64,000 nt of DNA from Leptolyngbya sp. FACHB-60 (GTDB lineage: Bacteria; Cyanobacteriota; Cyanobacteriia; Phormidesmidales; Phormidesmidaceae): NCBI RefSeq assembly GCF_014695775.1, contig NZ_JACJOX010000049.1, positions 227,728-291,727 of the forward strand, given 5' to 3'. The number at the start of each line of letters is the position of its first letter. Position 1 is the first letter of the stretch. The notes below the pieces were generated by a model. The model saw only the letters and a program-made list of their open reading frames with translations, was not told where the DNA came from and made no database searches. This document shows, piece after piece, positions 9,230-18,835 of the stretch. The translations under genes were made by a program, and so were the position numbers.

Positions 9230-9865
9230 CTAGGGTTTGGTGGGAGGCACTTTGGATTTGGGCTTTGGCTTTGGTTTGGCGCTGGGCTCAACTAGCTTGG
9301 CCTTTGGCTTGATCTCTGGCTTGGTCTCGGACTGAGGCCGTCCCAGCGTTTGGGCAATGTGGTGCTGCATGTCTTCGCGATCGTAGGCGGTCTGCACCGG
9401 AAAGCGAATTAGGGGTAGCCCAGCACTCTTGACGGCCTGGTTGAGGAAGTCGTCGCGTTTGACCCGGTCTACACGCTGGTGGCTGCTGTCGTCGAGTTCG
9501 ACGGCGGCTAAAACTTTGAGGCTAGCTGGGTCACAGAGCACAAAGTCGAAGTGCTTGGCCGAGATCTTGTTGAAGGCCCGCTGCCAGTCGCCTCGGTTGT
9601 CAGTTTGGGGTTTGAGCACATCGGCGACGCGCACTTTGCCAAAGACTAGATACTGACTTTGGGTAGCCTTCTGCAAGGCGTGATAAAACGTGGTCTCCGC
9701 CTGAGTGAACAGGCATTTTTGACAGCTGTAATGGTAAGCCTGAGCTGCATCAGCCCTGTTTTGGGTCAGCTTAGACGAGGTGGAATTAGTCTGGCGGCTG
9801 AGGATGGCGATCGCTCCAACTCCCACCCCAGCGCAAATCAGTAGTAAAACAATCAGCGATGACAC
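9230..9865 (-). CDS. DUF2726 nuclease-like membrane-anchored protein
   Basis: The protein is 211 residues from a GTG start. An N-terminal transmembrane helix (SLIVLLLICAGVGVGAIAIL) is followed by a DUF2726 domain (about 50-165). That domain contains FDFVLCDPASLKVLAAVELDDSSHQ and LPLIRFPVQTAYDREDM. DUF2726 is related to restriction-endonuclease-like folds; the D...ELD arrangement fits such a site. The C-terminus is a Lys/Pro repeat tail (KPKPKPKSKVPPTKP), probably disordered. Its role is unknown. Confidence 0.75.
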   Translation of the reverse strand: MSSLIVLLLICAGVGVGAIAILSRQTNSTSSKLTQNRADAAQAYHYSCQKCLFTQAETTFYHALQKATQSQYLVFGKVRVADVLKPQTDNRGDWQRAFNKISAKHFDFVLCDPASLKVLAAVELDDSSHQRVDRVKRDDFLNQAVKSAGLPLIRFPVQTAYDREDMQHHIAQTLGRPQSETKPEIKPKAKLVEPSAKPKPKPKSKVPPTKP

Positions 9866-10071
9866 TTTCTTAACGACCTTTGACGGAGGCTGACGCCAGC
9901 CTGCCCAACTTAACCCTCCTGTGCTCAGATCGTTAAATTATTGCTAGAACGAAAAACCTCAATGTTTCTTTGTGAAGGAACCGGATTTCGTTGCGAAACG
10001 GGCTTATTTTCCCTACACCCCCTTTGATTTCCTTAGGATCTGGGTTGGATCGTTTGCCGCTGGAATGCCCA

Positions 10072-13000
10072 ATGAAACTGCTGGTCATAGAACCCGAACC
10101 GCTGGTCGCCCAGGCGCTGAAGCTGCTGCTGGGCAGCGTAGCCTGCACGGTTGAGGTAGCCTGTGTCGATGCCCGCGTCACCAGTGGCGACATCGCCAGC
10201 CTCATCGTCAAAGGCCCCTATGACTTAATTATTCTTGATGGGGCTTTGGGACAGATGGGGCCAGAGCTGCGTGCCCAATTGCCCCACAGCCCCATACTGC
10301 TGTTGATGAGTGAGGCCCTAGACACTCCGCCGTGGGCTACGGCCACCTTGGGCAAACCCGTTGAGGCGGTGGATCTCGTCGCTCGGGTGGGTGCTCTGGT
10401 CGGCAAGCCCACCGCTGTAATTAGCCCCGTGGCCGAGCTGAGCCGCCGCGAAGAACGCTTTCGCAATATAGCCGACCACGCGCCAGTCATGGTGTGGGTG
10501 AGCGACGCCGGGGGTAGCTGTACCTACCTGAGCCAGAGCTGGTATGAGTTTACCGGGCAGTGCGAGGCCACGGGGCTGGGGCTGGGCTGGTTGGGGGCGG
10601 TGCATCCCGACGATCGCGCCACCGCTCAGTCAGTCTTTCTCACCACCACCAAACGGCAGGAAGAGTTTCGGGTGGAGTATCGCCTGCGCCGCCGCGACGG
10701 CGAATATCGCTGGGTAATCGATGCAGCCTGCCCCTGGCTGGGGGTGGGGGGCGAGTTTGAGGGCTACATTGGTTCGGTGCTGGATATCAGCGATCGCGTG
10801 CACGGCGAAGCCGAACGCCGCCAGGCCGAAGCTACCCTGCGCGAGTCGGAGGAAAAGTATCGCCTGCTGTTTTCCACTATTGACGAGGCGTTTTTGGTGG
10901 GCGAGACCCTGCGTCTCGATGACGGCACCTTCGACTTGTTATATATCGAGGTGAACCCGGCCTTTGAGCGGGCGACGGGCCTGGCCCGCCAGGATGTGCT
11001 CGGTCGCCGCGCCCGAGAGGTGCTGCCGGGGCTGTCGGAGGTGTGGTTTGACGCCGTGGGGCGGGTGGGGTTTGGGGGCGAGGCCTTGCACCTAGAGGAC
11101 TACGCTGCGCCGATCGATCGCTGGTTTGCCACATCGTTTAAGCCGATGGGCGAAAAGGGCAGCGGCAGGCTCAGTGTTACCTTTAGCGATGTCACCGATC
11201 GCAAACGGCTAGAGCTTTCCCTCAAGGCGTCGGAGGCGAAGCTCAGCGGTATTTTAGACAGCGCGATCGCCGCGATTGCCAGCTTTCAAGTCTACGCCGA
11301 CGGCAGCTTTGAGCATGTATATTGGTCTGCCGGGTGCGAACAGCTGTTTGGCTACCCCCGCAGCGTCTACGACGACAAACAGTTTTGGCTGGCCCAGGTG
11401 CACCCCGACGATCGCGATCGGGTGATTATGCCTCTGTTTAGCAACTTTTTTGCCGGCGACCAAACCACCGCTGAGTACCAATTTCGCCATCAGGATGGCA
11501 CGATGCGCTGGTTTCGCAGTGACTTTGCCTCGCGCGAAATTGCCGAGGGCTGCTGGGTGGTGACCTCCGTCAACTACGACATCACCGAGCGCAAGCAGCT
11601 AGAGCGCGATCGCGATCGGTTTCTGGCGGTAGGGTCTGACCTGCGCACGATTAGCGATCGCAACGGCTACTTCCACTGGGTCAGCCCCACCTTTGAACAA
11701 GCCCTGGGCTGGACCGCAGCCGAAATGACTGCCATTCCCTGGAGTGACTTTGTTCATCCCGATGATTTGGCGGCCTCCCTTAACGAAACTACTGCGATCT
11801 TCGAAGGGCACGACACCTTTGCCTTTGAGAACCGCTACCGCCACAAAGACGGCTCCTACCGCTGGCTGCTGTGGAAGGCGCGCCTCTACCCTGACGACAA
11901 TCGGGTCTACGGCGGAGCGATCGACATTACCGACCGCAAACGCTCTGAGGCGGCCCTGCGCGACTCAGAAGAAAAGTATCGCCTGCTGTTCAACTCGATG
12001 GACGAGGGGTTTTGCGTCATCGAGATGCTGTTTGATGAGCGCGATCGCCCCATCGACTATCGCTTTCTCGACATTAACCCTACCTTTGCCCAGCAGACCG
12101 GCCTAGTCGATGCTCAGGGTAAACGCGCCCGCGAGCTAGTGCCCAACCTCGAACCCTACTGGGTTGAAATCTATGGCAGCGTGGCTCTGACCGGCGAACC
12201 CGTGCGGTTTGAAAACCACGCCGAGGGCATGCATCGCTGGTTTGACGTCTTCGCCTTTCGCTTTAGCCGCCCCGAGCAGCACCAAGTGGCGATTTTGTTT
12301 CGCGATGTCACCGAGCGGCGTGCCGCCGAAGCGGCCCTCAAAGAGAGCGAGCACAAGCTGCGGGCGATCTTTGACAGCACCTTTGAGTTTATTGGCCTGC
12401 TCAAAACCGACGGCACCGTGCTCGACGTCAACCGCACCGCCTTGAGCGTGATTGCGGCCACCCCCGAGTCAGTGATTGGCCAGCCCTTCTGGCTCACCCC
12501 CTGGTGGGATCACTTTCCTGAGCAGCGGGAGCGCCTGCGGCAGGCGATCGGCCGCGCCGCCCTGGGCGACACCATCCGCATGGAAAACCAGCACATTTGG
12601 GCCGATGGCTCTACCGCCTGGGTCGACTTCTCCATTAAGCCAGTCTTAGATGAGCAGGGTCAGGTGATTATGCTGGTGCCCGAGGGGCGCGACATCACCG
12701 GGCGCAAAGCCGCCGAGCGCAAGATTCGCGAACAGGCGGCCCTGCTCGACATCGCCTCCGACGCCATCACCGTGCGCGACCTCAACCACCACCTGCTCTA
12801 CTGGAACCGGGGGGCTGAGCGCCTCTACGGCTTTACCGCGGAGGAGGTGGTGGGCCAGGTCGCCTACGACCTGCTGCGCAGCGAAACTGTCCAGCACAAC
12901 GAGATGATGCCCACCCTGATAGAGCGCGGCGAGTGGCGCGGCGAACTCGACCGATTGACCAAAACCGACCAGGCGGTCACCGTCGCCGCCCGTTGGACGC

Positions 13001-14226
13001 TGGTGCGCGACGAGGCCGGGCAGCCCAAGTTTATTCTCACAGTCGAGACCGACATTACCGCCAAAAAGGCTCTAGAGGCACAGTTTTACCAGGTCCAGCG
13101 GGTCGAGAGCCTGGGGCGACTGGCCAGCGGCATTGCCCACGACCTCAACAACGTGTTTACCCCGATTGTCACCATTGCCCAACTGCTGCGCCTCACCCAG
13201 CGCCAGCTGAGCGACAAAGCTCAGGATCATCTGCGGCTGCTTGAAGAGAGCGCCAAGCGCGGGGCCAGCATGGTGCAGCAAATTTTGTCGATTACTCGCA
13301 GCAGCAGCGGCACGCGCACGGAGGTTAACCTGGGGCCGCTGCTGCAAGATCTGGGGCACATTTTGCGGCAGAGTTTGCCCAAACACATTGACCTGCACCT
13401 GCCGGAGTTAGCCACGGCCAAGGGCCAGGAGCTGCGGGTCAATGTTGACCCGACCCACCTGCACCAGGTGCTGATGAACCTGTGCGTCAACGCCCGCGAC
13501 GCCATGCTGGAAGGCGGCAGATTGACCCTGACGGCGGAGCTGGTGACGGTGGATGCAGCCCAGGCCCAGGCCCACCTCGATGCCCAGGCGGGTCAATATG
13601 TGCGGCTGACGGTGGCCGACACGGGCACGGGCATTGACCCTGGGCTGCGCGATCGCATCTTTGACCCTTTCTTTACTACCAAGGCGCCGGGCCAGGGCAC
13701 CGGACTGGGGCTGGCCACAGTGTTGGGCATTGTCAAGGCCAGCGATGGCTTTGTGCACGTGGTCAGCGAGATGGGCCAGGGCACCCAAATGCAAGTTTAT
13801 TTGCCCGCCCTTACCCAGCCCTCGGCCAGCGATGCCCCCGAGGTTGACTGGCCCGATACCCCCCAGCAGGGGCAGGGAGAACGGCTGCTAGTGGTGGAGG
13901 ACGATGCCTCGGTGCAGCAATCGGTGCGATCGCTGCTGAGCAACTACAACTACCGCATTGTGATGGCCAACAATGGCTTTGAGGCGCTGGACTGCTTTGT
14001 TCAGCAGCCGGCCCCTCTGGTGGTGGTCGATATGATGATGCCGGGTATGGATGGCCTCACCCTGATTCGGCGGCTCAGGGCGATGGAGCCCAGCGTCAAG
14101 ATTATCGCCACCAGCGGTCTGCCCACTTACCAGGAAGAGGCGCTGGCCGCTGGTGCCAGCACCTTTTTGCTCAAGCCCTATGACCTCAGCGATCTGCTCG
14201 ACGCGATCGCCCTGCTGCTGCATTAG
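10072..14226 (+). CDS. Multi-PAS hybrid sensor histidine kinase
   Basis: The protein is about 1384 residues from the ATG at 10072 (MKLLVIEPEPLVAQALKLLL); the open frame reaches back to 9991, but a receiver domain begins exactly at this Met. Domains in order: an N-terminal receiver-like domain (about 1-115, possible phospho-acceptor Asp near 54 in LIILDGALG); six or seven PAS domains with PAC tails (about 120-985), several starting RESEEKYRLLF; HisKA with the phospho-His in SGIAHDLNN (about 1017-1025); HATPase; and a C-terminal receiver with Asp in VVVDMMMPGMDG (about 1318). No heme, FAD or bilin motif identifies the signal. No partner regulator is adjacent. Confidence 0.9.
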   Translation: MKLLVIEPEPLVAQALKLLLGSVACTVEVACVDARVTSGDIASLIVKGPYDLIILDGALGQMGPELRAQLPHSPILLLMSEALDTPPWATATLGKPVEAVDLVARVGALVGKPTAVISPVAELSRREERFRNIADHAPVMVWVSDAGGSCTYLSQSWYEFTGQCEATGLGLGWLGAVHPDDRATAQSVFLTTTKRQEEFRVEYRLRRRDGEYRWVIDAACPWLGVGGEFEGYIGSVLDISDRVHGEAERRQAEATLRESEEKYRLLFSTIDEAFLVGETLRLDDGTFDLLYIEVNPAFERATGLARQDVLGRRAREVLPGLSEVWFDAVGRVGFGGEALHLEDYAAPIDRWFATSFKPMGEKGSGRLSVTFSDVTDRKRLELSLKASEAKLSGILDSAIAAIASFQVYADGSFEHVYWSAGCEQLFGYPRSVYDDKQFWLAQVHPDDRDRVIMPLFSNFFAGDQTTAEYQFRHQDGTMRWFRSDFASREIAEGCWVVTSVNYDITERKQLERDRDRFLAVGSDLRTISDRNGYFHWVSPTFEQALGWTAAEMTAIPWSDFVHPDDLAASLNETTAIFEGHDTFAFENRYRHKDGSYRWLLWKARLYPDDNRVYGGAIDITDRKRSEAALRDSEEKYRLLFNSMDEGFCVIEMLFDERDRPIDYRFLDINPTFAQQTGLVDAQGKRARELVPNLEPYWVEIYGSVALTGEPVRFENHAEGMHRWFDVFAFRFSRPEQHQVAILFRDVTERRAAEAALKESEHKLRAIFDSTFEFIGLLKTDGTVLDVNRTALSVIAATPESVIGQPFWLTPWWDHFPEQRERLRQAIGRAALGDTIRMENQHIWADGSTAWVDFSIKPVLDEQGQVIMLVPEGRDITGRKAAERKIREQAALLDIASDAITVRDLNHHLLYWNRGAERLYGFTAEEVVGQVAYDLLRSETVQHNEMMPTLIERGEWRGELDRLTKTDQAVTVAARWTLVRDEAGQPKFILTVETDITAKKALEAQFYQVQRVESLGRLASGIAHDLNNVFTPIVTIAQLLRLTQRQLSDKAQDHLRLLEESAKRGASMVQQILSITRSSSGTRTEVNLGPLLQDLGHILRQSLPKHIDLHLPELATAKGQELRVNVDPTHLHQVLMNLCVNARDAMLEGGRLTLTAELVTVDAAQAQAHLDAQAGQYVRLTVADTGTGIDPGLRDRIFDPFFTTKAPGQGTGLGLATVLGIVKASDGFVHVVSEMGQGTQMQVYLPALTQPSASDAPEVDWPDTPQQGQGERLLVVEDDASVQQSVRSLLSNYNYRIVMANNGFEALDCFVQQPAPLVVVDMMMPGMDGLTLIRRLRAMEPSVKIIATSGLPTYQEEALAAGASTFLLKPYDLSDLLDAIALLLH

Positions 14227-14370
14227 CTCCCTGAGGGAAACTCACTCTATGAGCAGGGTTTTGATCATGATCACCATCCACTGGTTGGGGGGCGATCGCG
14301 CCCCTCAACCGTAGATCAATGTCTTTAGTACAAAAACGCTGCCATCAGCCGGGCGAGTTAGCCGACGCCT

Positions 14371-15150
14371 TTAACAGCCTCTCGGCGGTACTCGGCTACC
14401 CGCATTAATGCGGTTAAGGTTGTTGAGGTTTAGTAAGGCGCTGCCATAGCGCACTACGCTGGAGCTGGCTTGGCGCCCTCGACGCACTTGCAAATAGCCG
14501 CTGGGGCCAAAACTTTGAAATGTTTCTCCAGTGCTGAGGACTTTAGCCCCCTGCAAATTTTGAACCGCAAAGCCCGATACCGTATTGCCACTCACCTGGC
14601 CTTGTATACAAATCGCTTCCCCATCAACATAGCCAAAGACCCCTGTAATAGCGCTGCCCCGCTTGCTAAAGGTAAAGGTGACGCCGCCGTTTGCAAGTAG
14701 TGCAGCATCGGAGATAACACTGCTGCTAGGGGTACCGTTCCAGTAGCGGTAGGTACCGTCTGGCAAATCTTGCACTCGGCTGAGGGCAGGCCGTGGTGCT
14801 GGGTTAGGTTCTGATATAACTTGGGCTTGGGTAATCAGCATCACCCTTTCTGTGTCAGGGCACTCAGGGTTGCCCTGGCACGAAACCGCTTGAATGTTGT
14901 CCAATTCATAGGTGAACTGAACACGCTTGCCGACTAGATTTTGCTCACAAATATCAAAGTCCGCAAATTCTGTAAACTGTTCTCCCTGATTGTTTACTAC
15001 TTCGACATAACAGGCGCGATCGCCCATATTTAAGCCTTGAACAGTACCTATGGCGGGCTGTTGAGCTTTGCTAAGCTGTACTAATAGTAGGGGTAAGCTC
15101 AGAGCTGTTAATGCGATCGAGAGCAAGAAGCTTGTTTTTTTATTCAGCAT
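14371..15150 (-). CDS. Secreted protein of unknown function
   Basis: The protein is 259 residues with an N-terminal signal peptide (LLSIALTALSLPLLLVQLSKAQQ, cleavage likely after AQQ). The mature part has a first domain with two cysteine pairs (DRACYVEV, DICEQN, SCQGNPECPDTERV). A second begins at about 120 (DLPDGTYRYWNGTP) and contains FTFSKRGSAITGVFGYVDGEAICIQGQVSGNTVSGFAV. The latter resembles a beta-sandwich domain repeated in cyanobacterial exported proteins. No enzyme motif was seen. Confidence 0.7.
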   Translation of the reverse strand: MLNKKTSFLLSIALTALSLPLLLVQLSKAQQPAIGTVQGLNMGDRACYVEVVNNQGEQFTEFADFDICEQNLVGKRVQFTYELDNIQAVSCQGNPECPDTERVMLITQAQVISEPNPAPRPALSRVQDLPDGTYRYWNGTPSSSVISDAALLANGGVTFTFSKRGSAITGVFGYVDGEAICIQGQVSGNTVSGFAVQNLQGAKVLSTGETFQSFGPSGYLQVRRGRQASSSVVRYGSALLNLNNLNRINAGSRVPPRGC

Positions 15151-15734
15151 AATTTGGTAGTTGTAATAGCTTCTGACAAGTAGGTATCCCCAATTAAACG
15201 GTACTCTGATTGACTGAAAGCATTGCTATGCCGTTTGAAACAGAGGTGATTAAACAGGATAATTCACTATCAAAAAAAATCTAGAGATTAGTTAGAACAC
15301 AGTACAGGCAAGATGGTTTGACTGCAAGATGCCTTGACCTAGACAAGGCTGTAACTCTGCTGTGATGCAGTTGGCCAAAATTTGGTGATTAGCCTATTGG
15401 AGATGAATCTATTTGAGCATACGTCTTGGTAAGCAGACACGCGTGTCTCAGAAAGCGCAGGATGCGTTGCAGCTTCAGGGATGTTGCAATCTTTAGCTTT
15501 CCTTCTGATCACAACGCACCATTCTACTCATAGGGCGATCGCCTAGAAGTGCCATGTAACTAACAAGCAGCGATTGTTGGCATAAATGTGAGAGTGTAGT
15601 CGTTGCTGACGGCGATCGCTAGACAGAAAGGACTACAAAAACAATTTGTAATTAGGAGTAGCATCTCTCTTGAGAGAGTCCCATGGAATATTAAGGCTTG
15701 TTACAGTCACAGAAATGGTGAGAATGGCAAGCGC
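15151..15734. other. Long intergenic region, no gene supported
   Basis: This is 584 bp of AT-rich DNA upstream of two divergent genes. A short repeat-like phrase (CGCACCATTCT followed by CATAGGGCGATCGC) occurs at about 15520-15542 and again at about 16600-16627 beyond the hydrolase gene. This suggests a dispersed HIP1-containing repeat flanking that gene. No RNA gene was recognised. Confidence 0.4.
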
Positions 15735-16565
15735 ATGTTTTTCAACCAAGCTTCTACCTCGCAATCCCAATTGAGTGAGCATTCTGTTGATCTGGGGGAT
15801 TGCAGGATTTTTTATACTCAGGGTGGGCTGAAGTCAGATTCAGCCCCTATCGTGCTTCTGCACGGTTGGGGAATCTCTGCTGTGCCTTATCACGAAGTTT
15901 TGAACCTATTAGCACAGCACCATTCTGTAATTGCTCCTGATTTGCCCAGTTTTGCCCGCTCGCCCTACCCTAACCTCATTCCAGACTACGATGGCTACGC
16001 TAAATTTCTGCTTTCGTTTCTGGACGCCTTAAATCTTCAACAAGTACACCTAGTAGGGCACTCCCTAGGAGGAGGAATTGCGATTGCTTTATCTGCTCTT
16101 GCTCCAGATAGAGTGAAAAGCGTAGTTCTAGTAGATAGTACCGGCATCCCGACTGTATCTATCCCAGAGCTAATACCAAGAAGGGCAATTGAAATGATAG
16201 CCCAATTACTTCTCCCAAGGCAAAGACTAAAATTGGTTGATATTCCTCTGGTCTTCTCCTATAACCTTTTGTTCAATACGGGAAATATTATTCAAGCATT
16301 ATTGCTTTCATTACGGGTAGATCTGAAACATCTATTGCCAAAAATTAAAGCTCCTTGCTTGTTGTTATGGTCAGAAAAAGATCTGACTGAACCAATAAGT
16401 ATCGCGCGCGAAATGATTGCAACAATTCCGGATTCCAGACTAGTTACCGTAGAGGAAGGTTGGCACGAATGGGGGCTCTGGTATCCCGAAAAATTTACGT
16501 CGATCATGCTTGATTTTATTCATCAAGTCGAGCGTACCAACGCAGTTACAATAGGTCTTTCTTAA
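15735..16565 (+). CDS. Alpha/beta-hydrolase fold protein
   Basis: The protein is about 276 residues from the ATG at 15735 (MFFNQASTSQSQLSEHSVDLG). An upstream TTG at 15603 keeps the frame open, but that extension looks non-coding. It has the alpha/beta-hydrolase order: oxyanion strand VLLHGWG, nucleophile elbow GHSLGGG, an acid-containing segment LLWSEKDLTEP, and the catalytic His in EEGWHEWGLW. The substrate is unknown. Short direct repeats containing HIP1 flank the gene, and it is more AT-rich than its neighbours, which hints at later acquisition. Confidence 0.82.
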   Translation: MFFNQASTSQSQLSEHSVDLGDCRIFYTQGGLKSDSAPIVLLHGWGISAVPYHEVLNLLAQHHSVIAPDLPSFARSPYPNLIPDYDGYAKFLLSFLDALNLQQVHLVGHSLGGGIAIALSALAPDRVKSVVLVDSTGIPTVSIPELIPRRAIEMIAQLLLPRQRLKLVDIPLVFSYNLLFNTGNIIQALLLSLRVDLKHLLPKIKAPCLLLWSEKDLTEPISIAREMIATIPDSRLVTVEEGWHEWGLWYPEKFTSIMLDFIHQVERTNAVTIGLS

Positions 16566-16666
16566 ATAGGGAGCGATCGGCAAGCGTAGGTTGCGTTAGC
16601 GCACCATTCTTCCCATAGGGCGATCGCTCAACTGTGCTTCACGCTGCGCAATAACACACCCTACTG

Positions 16667-17014
16667 TTAAATGTATCGAACTTGATTTCGTATCTCTTCA
16701 GCAGTCACATGATTAAGAATAGCCAGTAGTCGCAGGGCAATATCCTGAGGCGATCGCCGAACCGCAAGAACTATCCCATAATGAATCTGCCCGGAACTAA
16801 AATAACTCTGCACCAGCGCTTCAAAGTCGGCTCTATTGTGCGTCACTAGAGTTCTTTGTTGGCTGACAGCATAGATGAGTTGCTCTGCATCCGTCGCCCG
16901 AAGCTGCCCCGCATCTCGTACAGTGATTGCATCAAAACCCCGCGCTCGTAGCAAATCTGCTACCAAGACATTTACATCTTCATCTAGGTATAGGCGAATA
17001 AATAAATTGTTCAC
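16667..17014 (-). CDS. DUF5615 PIN-like toxin
   Basis: This 115-residue protein begins MNNLFIRLYLDEDVNVLVADLLRARGFDAITVRDAGQ. That is the DUF5615/Mut7-C-like PIN fold opening, with acidic residues in LDEDV. It later has LVTHNRADFEAL, another acidic strand end. Such proteins pair with DUF433 antitoxins and are predicted RNases. The start overlaps the end of the upstream DUF433 gene by 4 bp, as in translationally coupled toxin-antitoxin operons. Confidence 0.85.
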   Translation of the reverse strand: MNNLFIRLYLDEDVNVLVADLLRARGFDAITVRDAGQLRATDAEQLIYAVSQQRTLVTHNRADFEALVQSYFSSGQIHYGIVLAVRRSPQDIALRLLAILNHVTAEEIRNQVRYI

Positions 17015-17304
17015 AAACCTCGAACCAATGGATCGATTAAATCATCAGAAATATAATTTTTCTCAATGTATTGGTTGATCTCGTCTTGATGATCGCTGTA
17101 GTAGGTTAATGCACCAAAAACCTGCCCCAGAGTCAAGTGGGGCATCCCTTGAAAAATTTCCTCCGGTGCAACGCCCATGCGCCAGGTTTCGACAATTGCC
17201 CTAATCGGTGTACGGGTACCTCGGATAATGGGTTCTCCGCCGAGAATCTCGTCATCCCGCACCACATAAAGGTAGTCTGTCGCCTGAACCACGTTCACCT
17301 CCAA
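17011..17304 (-). CDS. DUF433 antitoxin
   Basis: This 97-residue protein contains ILGGEPIIRGTRTPIRAIVETWRMGVAPEEIFQGMPHLTLGQVFGALTYYSDHQDEINQYI, the full DUF433 helix-turn-helix signature. It is the antitoxin/DNA-binding member of the pair and the first gene of the two-gene operon; autoregulation is usual. A GGAGG ribosome site lies a few bases upstream of the ATG (minus strand). Confidence 0.87.
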   Translation of the reverse strand: MEVNVVQATDYLYVVRDDEILGGEPIIRGTRTPIRAIVETWRMGVAPEEIFQGMPHLTLGQVFGALTYYSDHQDEINQYIEKNYISDDLIDPLVRGL

Positions 17305-17449
17305 GGCAGCCAGCTTTTATTGTATCGTTATGTCAGAAGGCACCTCAAAACGTGAACTGCTCAAGGTATATACTACTGATCAGCCAATGTTATTTTCCCG
17401 CGAAAAGCTGGCTCCGAGCAAAGGCTTTCTCTGCATGAGAAACAATGCT

Positions 17450-18835
17450 TTAAAGCCCATAGGGCTCGGGTTGAAGCGCCACCTGGCTGGCGATCGCCTC
17501 ATAAAGCCGGTCTGATATGAGCGTATAGGCCTCATCGGTTAGACCCGCTGGGCTTTGAAACGCCTGTCCAGCGAAGTTTTCATAGAGTGGGTAGAAATTT
17601 AACACCTGAGCATTGGCCGACTGTGTACTGGCTTGGTTGGCGACGGCGGCTAGGCCAGCAAACCCGGTACGCATTTGCTCCAGGTAGGCATTGTCTAGCT
17701 CGCCTAAAATTGCCGATTCTTCAGGAGTCAGGGACTCTGGCTTGCGGCTAGAGATTTCTGGCTCAATGCCAATGATGAGGCGCTTTTTGTTGGCCGCCGC
17801 CCAGTTCACCATCTGTCGCATGTGGCGACCATAGCGATCGATGCGCTGTTCGAGTTCGCCCTGGTCGGCGGGCATGCGATCGCTCAGGGTGGCATCCAGA
17901 GTGGGCGAGTAGAGATTGAGCGGTGCTGTCAGGCGTGGCTCTGCTTGCTGCCGTTGCAGCCCGTAGCGTTTAATGCCCTGCACTACATAGAGCTGGTCGA
18001 ACCAAGTCTGCGTCTGCTCACTCAGCTGAGCACCAAGCGACTGGCTTTCGCCGGTCAAATATTGCTCTAGTCCCGGCACATCGCTGCCCCGGTCAGCGCT
18101 GGGCAACATCAGGTCGGCGTAGCCCCCCATCACCACCACGAAGTCTGGGTTGTAGGCGGCGACCCGCTGGGTCAACATGGCCAGCGCATTGCCCGATGCG
18201 TAGCCGGGTACCGCCGCATTCACCACTCGGTATTGCCCATCGCGAATGCGCGGTGGCAGCGCCAGGGCTTTTTGCACCTGGTCGGCCCGAAAGGGCAGCG
18301 CGCTGGGCTGAAACTGACCAGGGTTAGCCCGCTGCTGAGCGACTTGATCGTTGAGGCGGGCTTCTAGCTTGTTGGCAAAGGTGGTCTGGTTGTTGGAGCT
18401 GAGCTGGCCAAAAGCCGTCGAACCGCCGAGCACAAAGATTCTAATCTCCCCCGCCGCCTTAGCGCTGGGGACGGCTTCTTCGTCTCGAAAGCCGCTGTCG
18501 TTGATCTGCCAAAAATTGCTCTGTTGATTGCCCACCAGCCGATAGCCCAGCAGGGGGTCGCGCAGCGCGCTCAACTCGCCGTCGTCGGGCAGACCCGCAT
18601 AAGGTTGGCCATCCCGGCTGACAAAGCGCAGGTGGTAGGAATTGATCACATCAGAGGCCGGATTGGCGGTGAAGCGATCGCTGGTACCTGTGGCGTGGGC
18701 CACCAACCGGGTTAGCAGCTCAATGCCAACAGGAATGCCAATTAGCAGTAGAAGAAACATCGCCAACCGTAAACGGCGACGCGATGCTTTCTTTCTGTAT
18801 TGGTAACTGCTGTACATAAATTCGGCCACGCTCAA
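17450..18835 (-). CDS. SGNH/GDSL-type membrane-anchored protein
   Basis: The protein is 461 residues. An N-terminal transmembrane helix lies at about 22-40 (LAMFLLLLIGIPVGIELL). A periplasmic domain follows, with FVLGGSTAFGQLSSNNQTTFANKLEARL (block-I-like, Ser after GG), VVNAAVPGYASGNALAML (block II) and FVVVMGGYADLM (block III, Gly in place of the usual GxND). This is the SGNH hydrolase pattern seen in polysaccharide-modifying or uncharacterised cyanobacterial proteins. The atypical block III and the uncertain catalytic His leave activity open. Confidence 0.7.
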   Translation of the reverse strand: MSVAEFMYSSYQYRKKASRRRLRLAMFLLLLIGIPVGIELLTRLVAHATGTSDRFTANPASDVINSYHLRFVSRDGQPYAGLPDDGELSALRDPLLGYRLVGNQQSNFWQINDSGFRDEEAVPSAKAAGEIRIFVLGGSTAFGQLSSNNQTTFANKLEARLNDQVAQQRANPGQFQPSALPFRADQVQKALALPPRIRDGQYRVVNAAVPGYASGNALAMLTQRVAAYNPDFVVVMGGYADLMLPSADRGSDVPGLEQYLTGESQSLGAQLSEQTQTWFDQLYVVQGIKRYGLQRQQAEPRLTAPLNLYSPTLDATLSDRMPADQGELEQRIDRYGRHMRQMVNWAAANKKRLIIGIEPEISSRKPESLTPEESAILGELDNAYLEQMRTGFAGLAAVANQASTQSANAQVLNFYPLYENFAGQAFQSPAGLTDEAYTLISDRLYEAIASQVALQPEPYGL

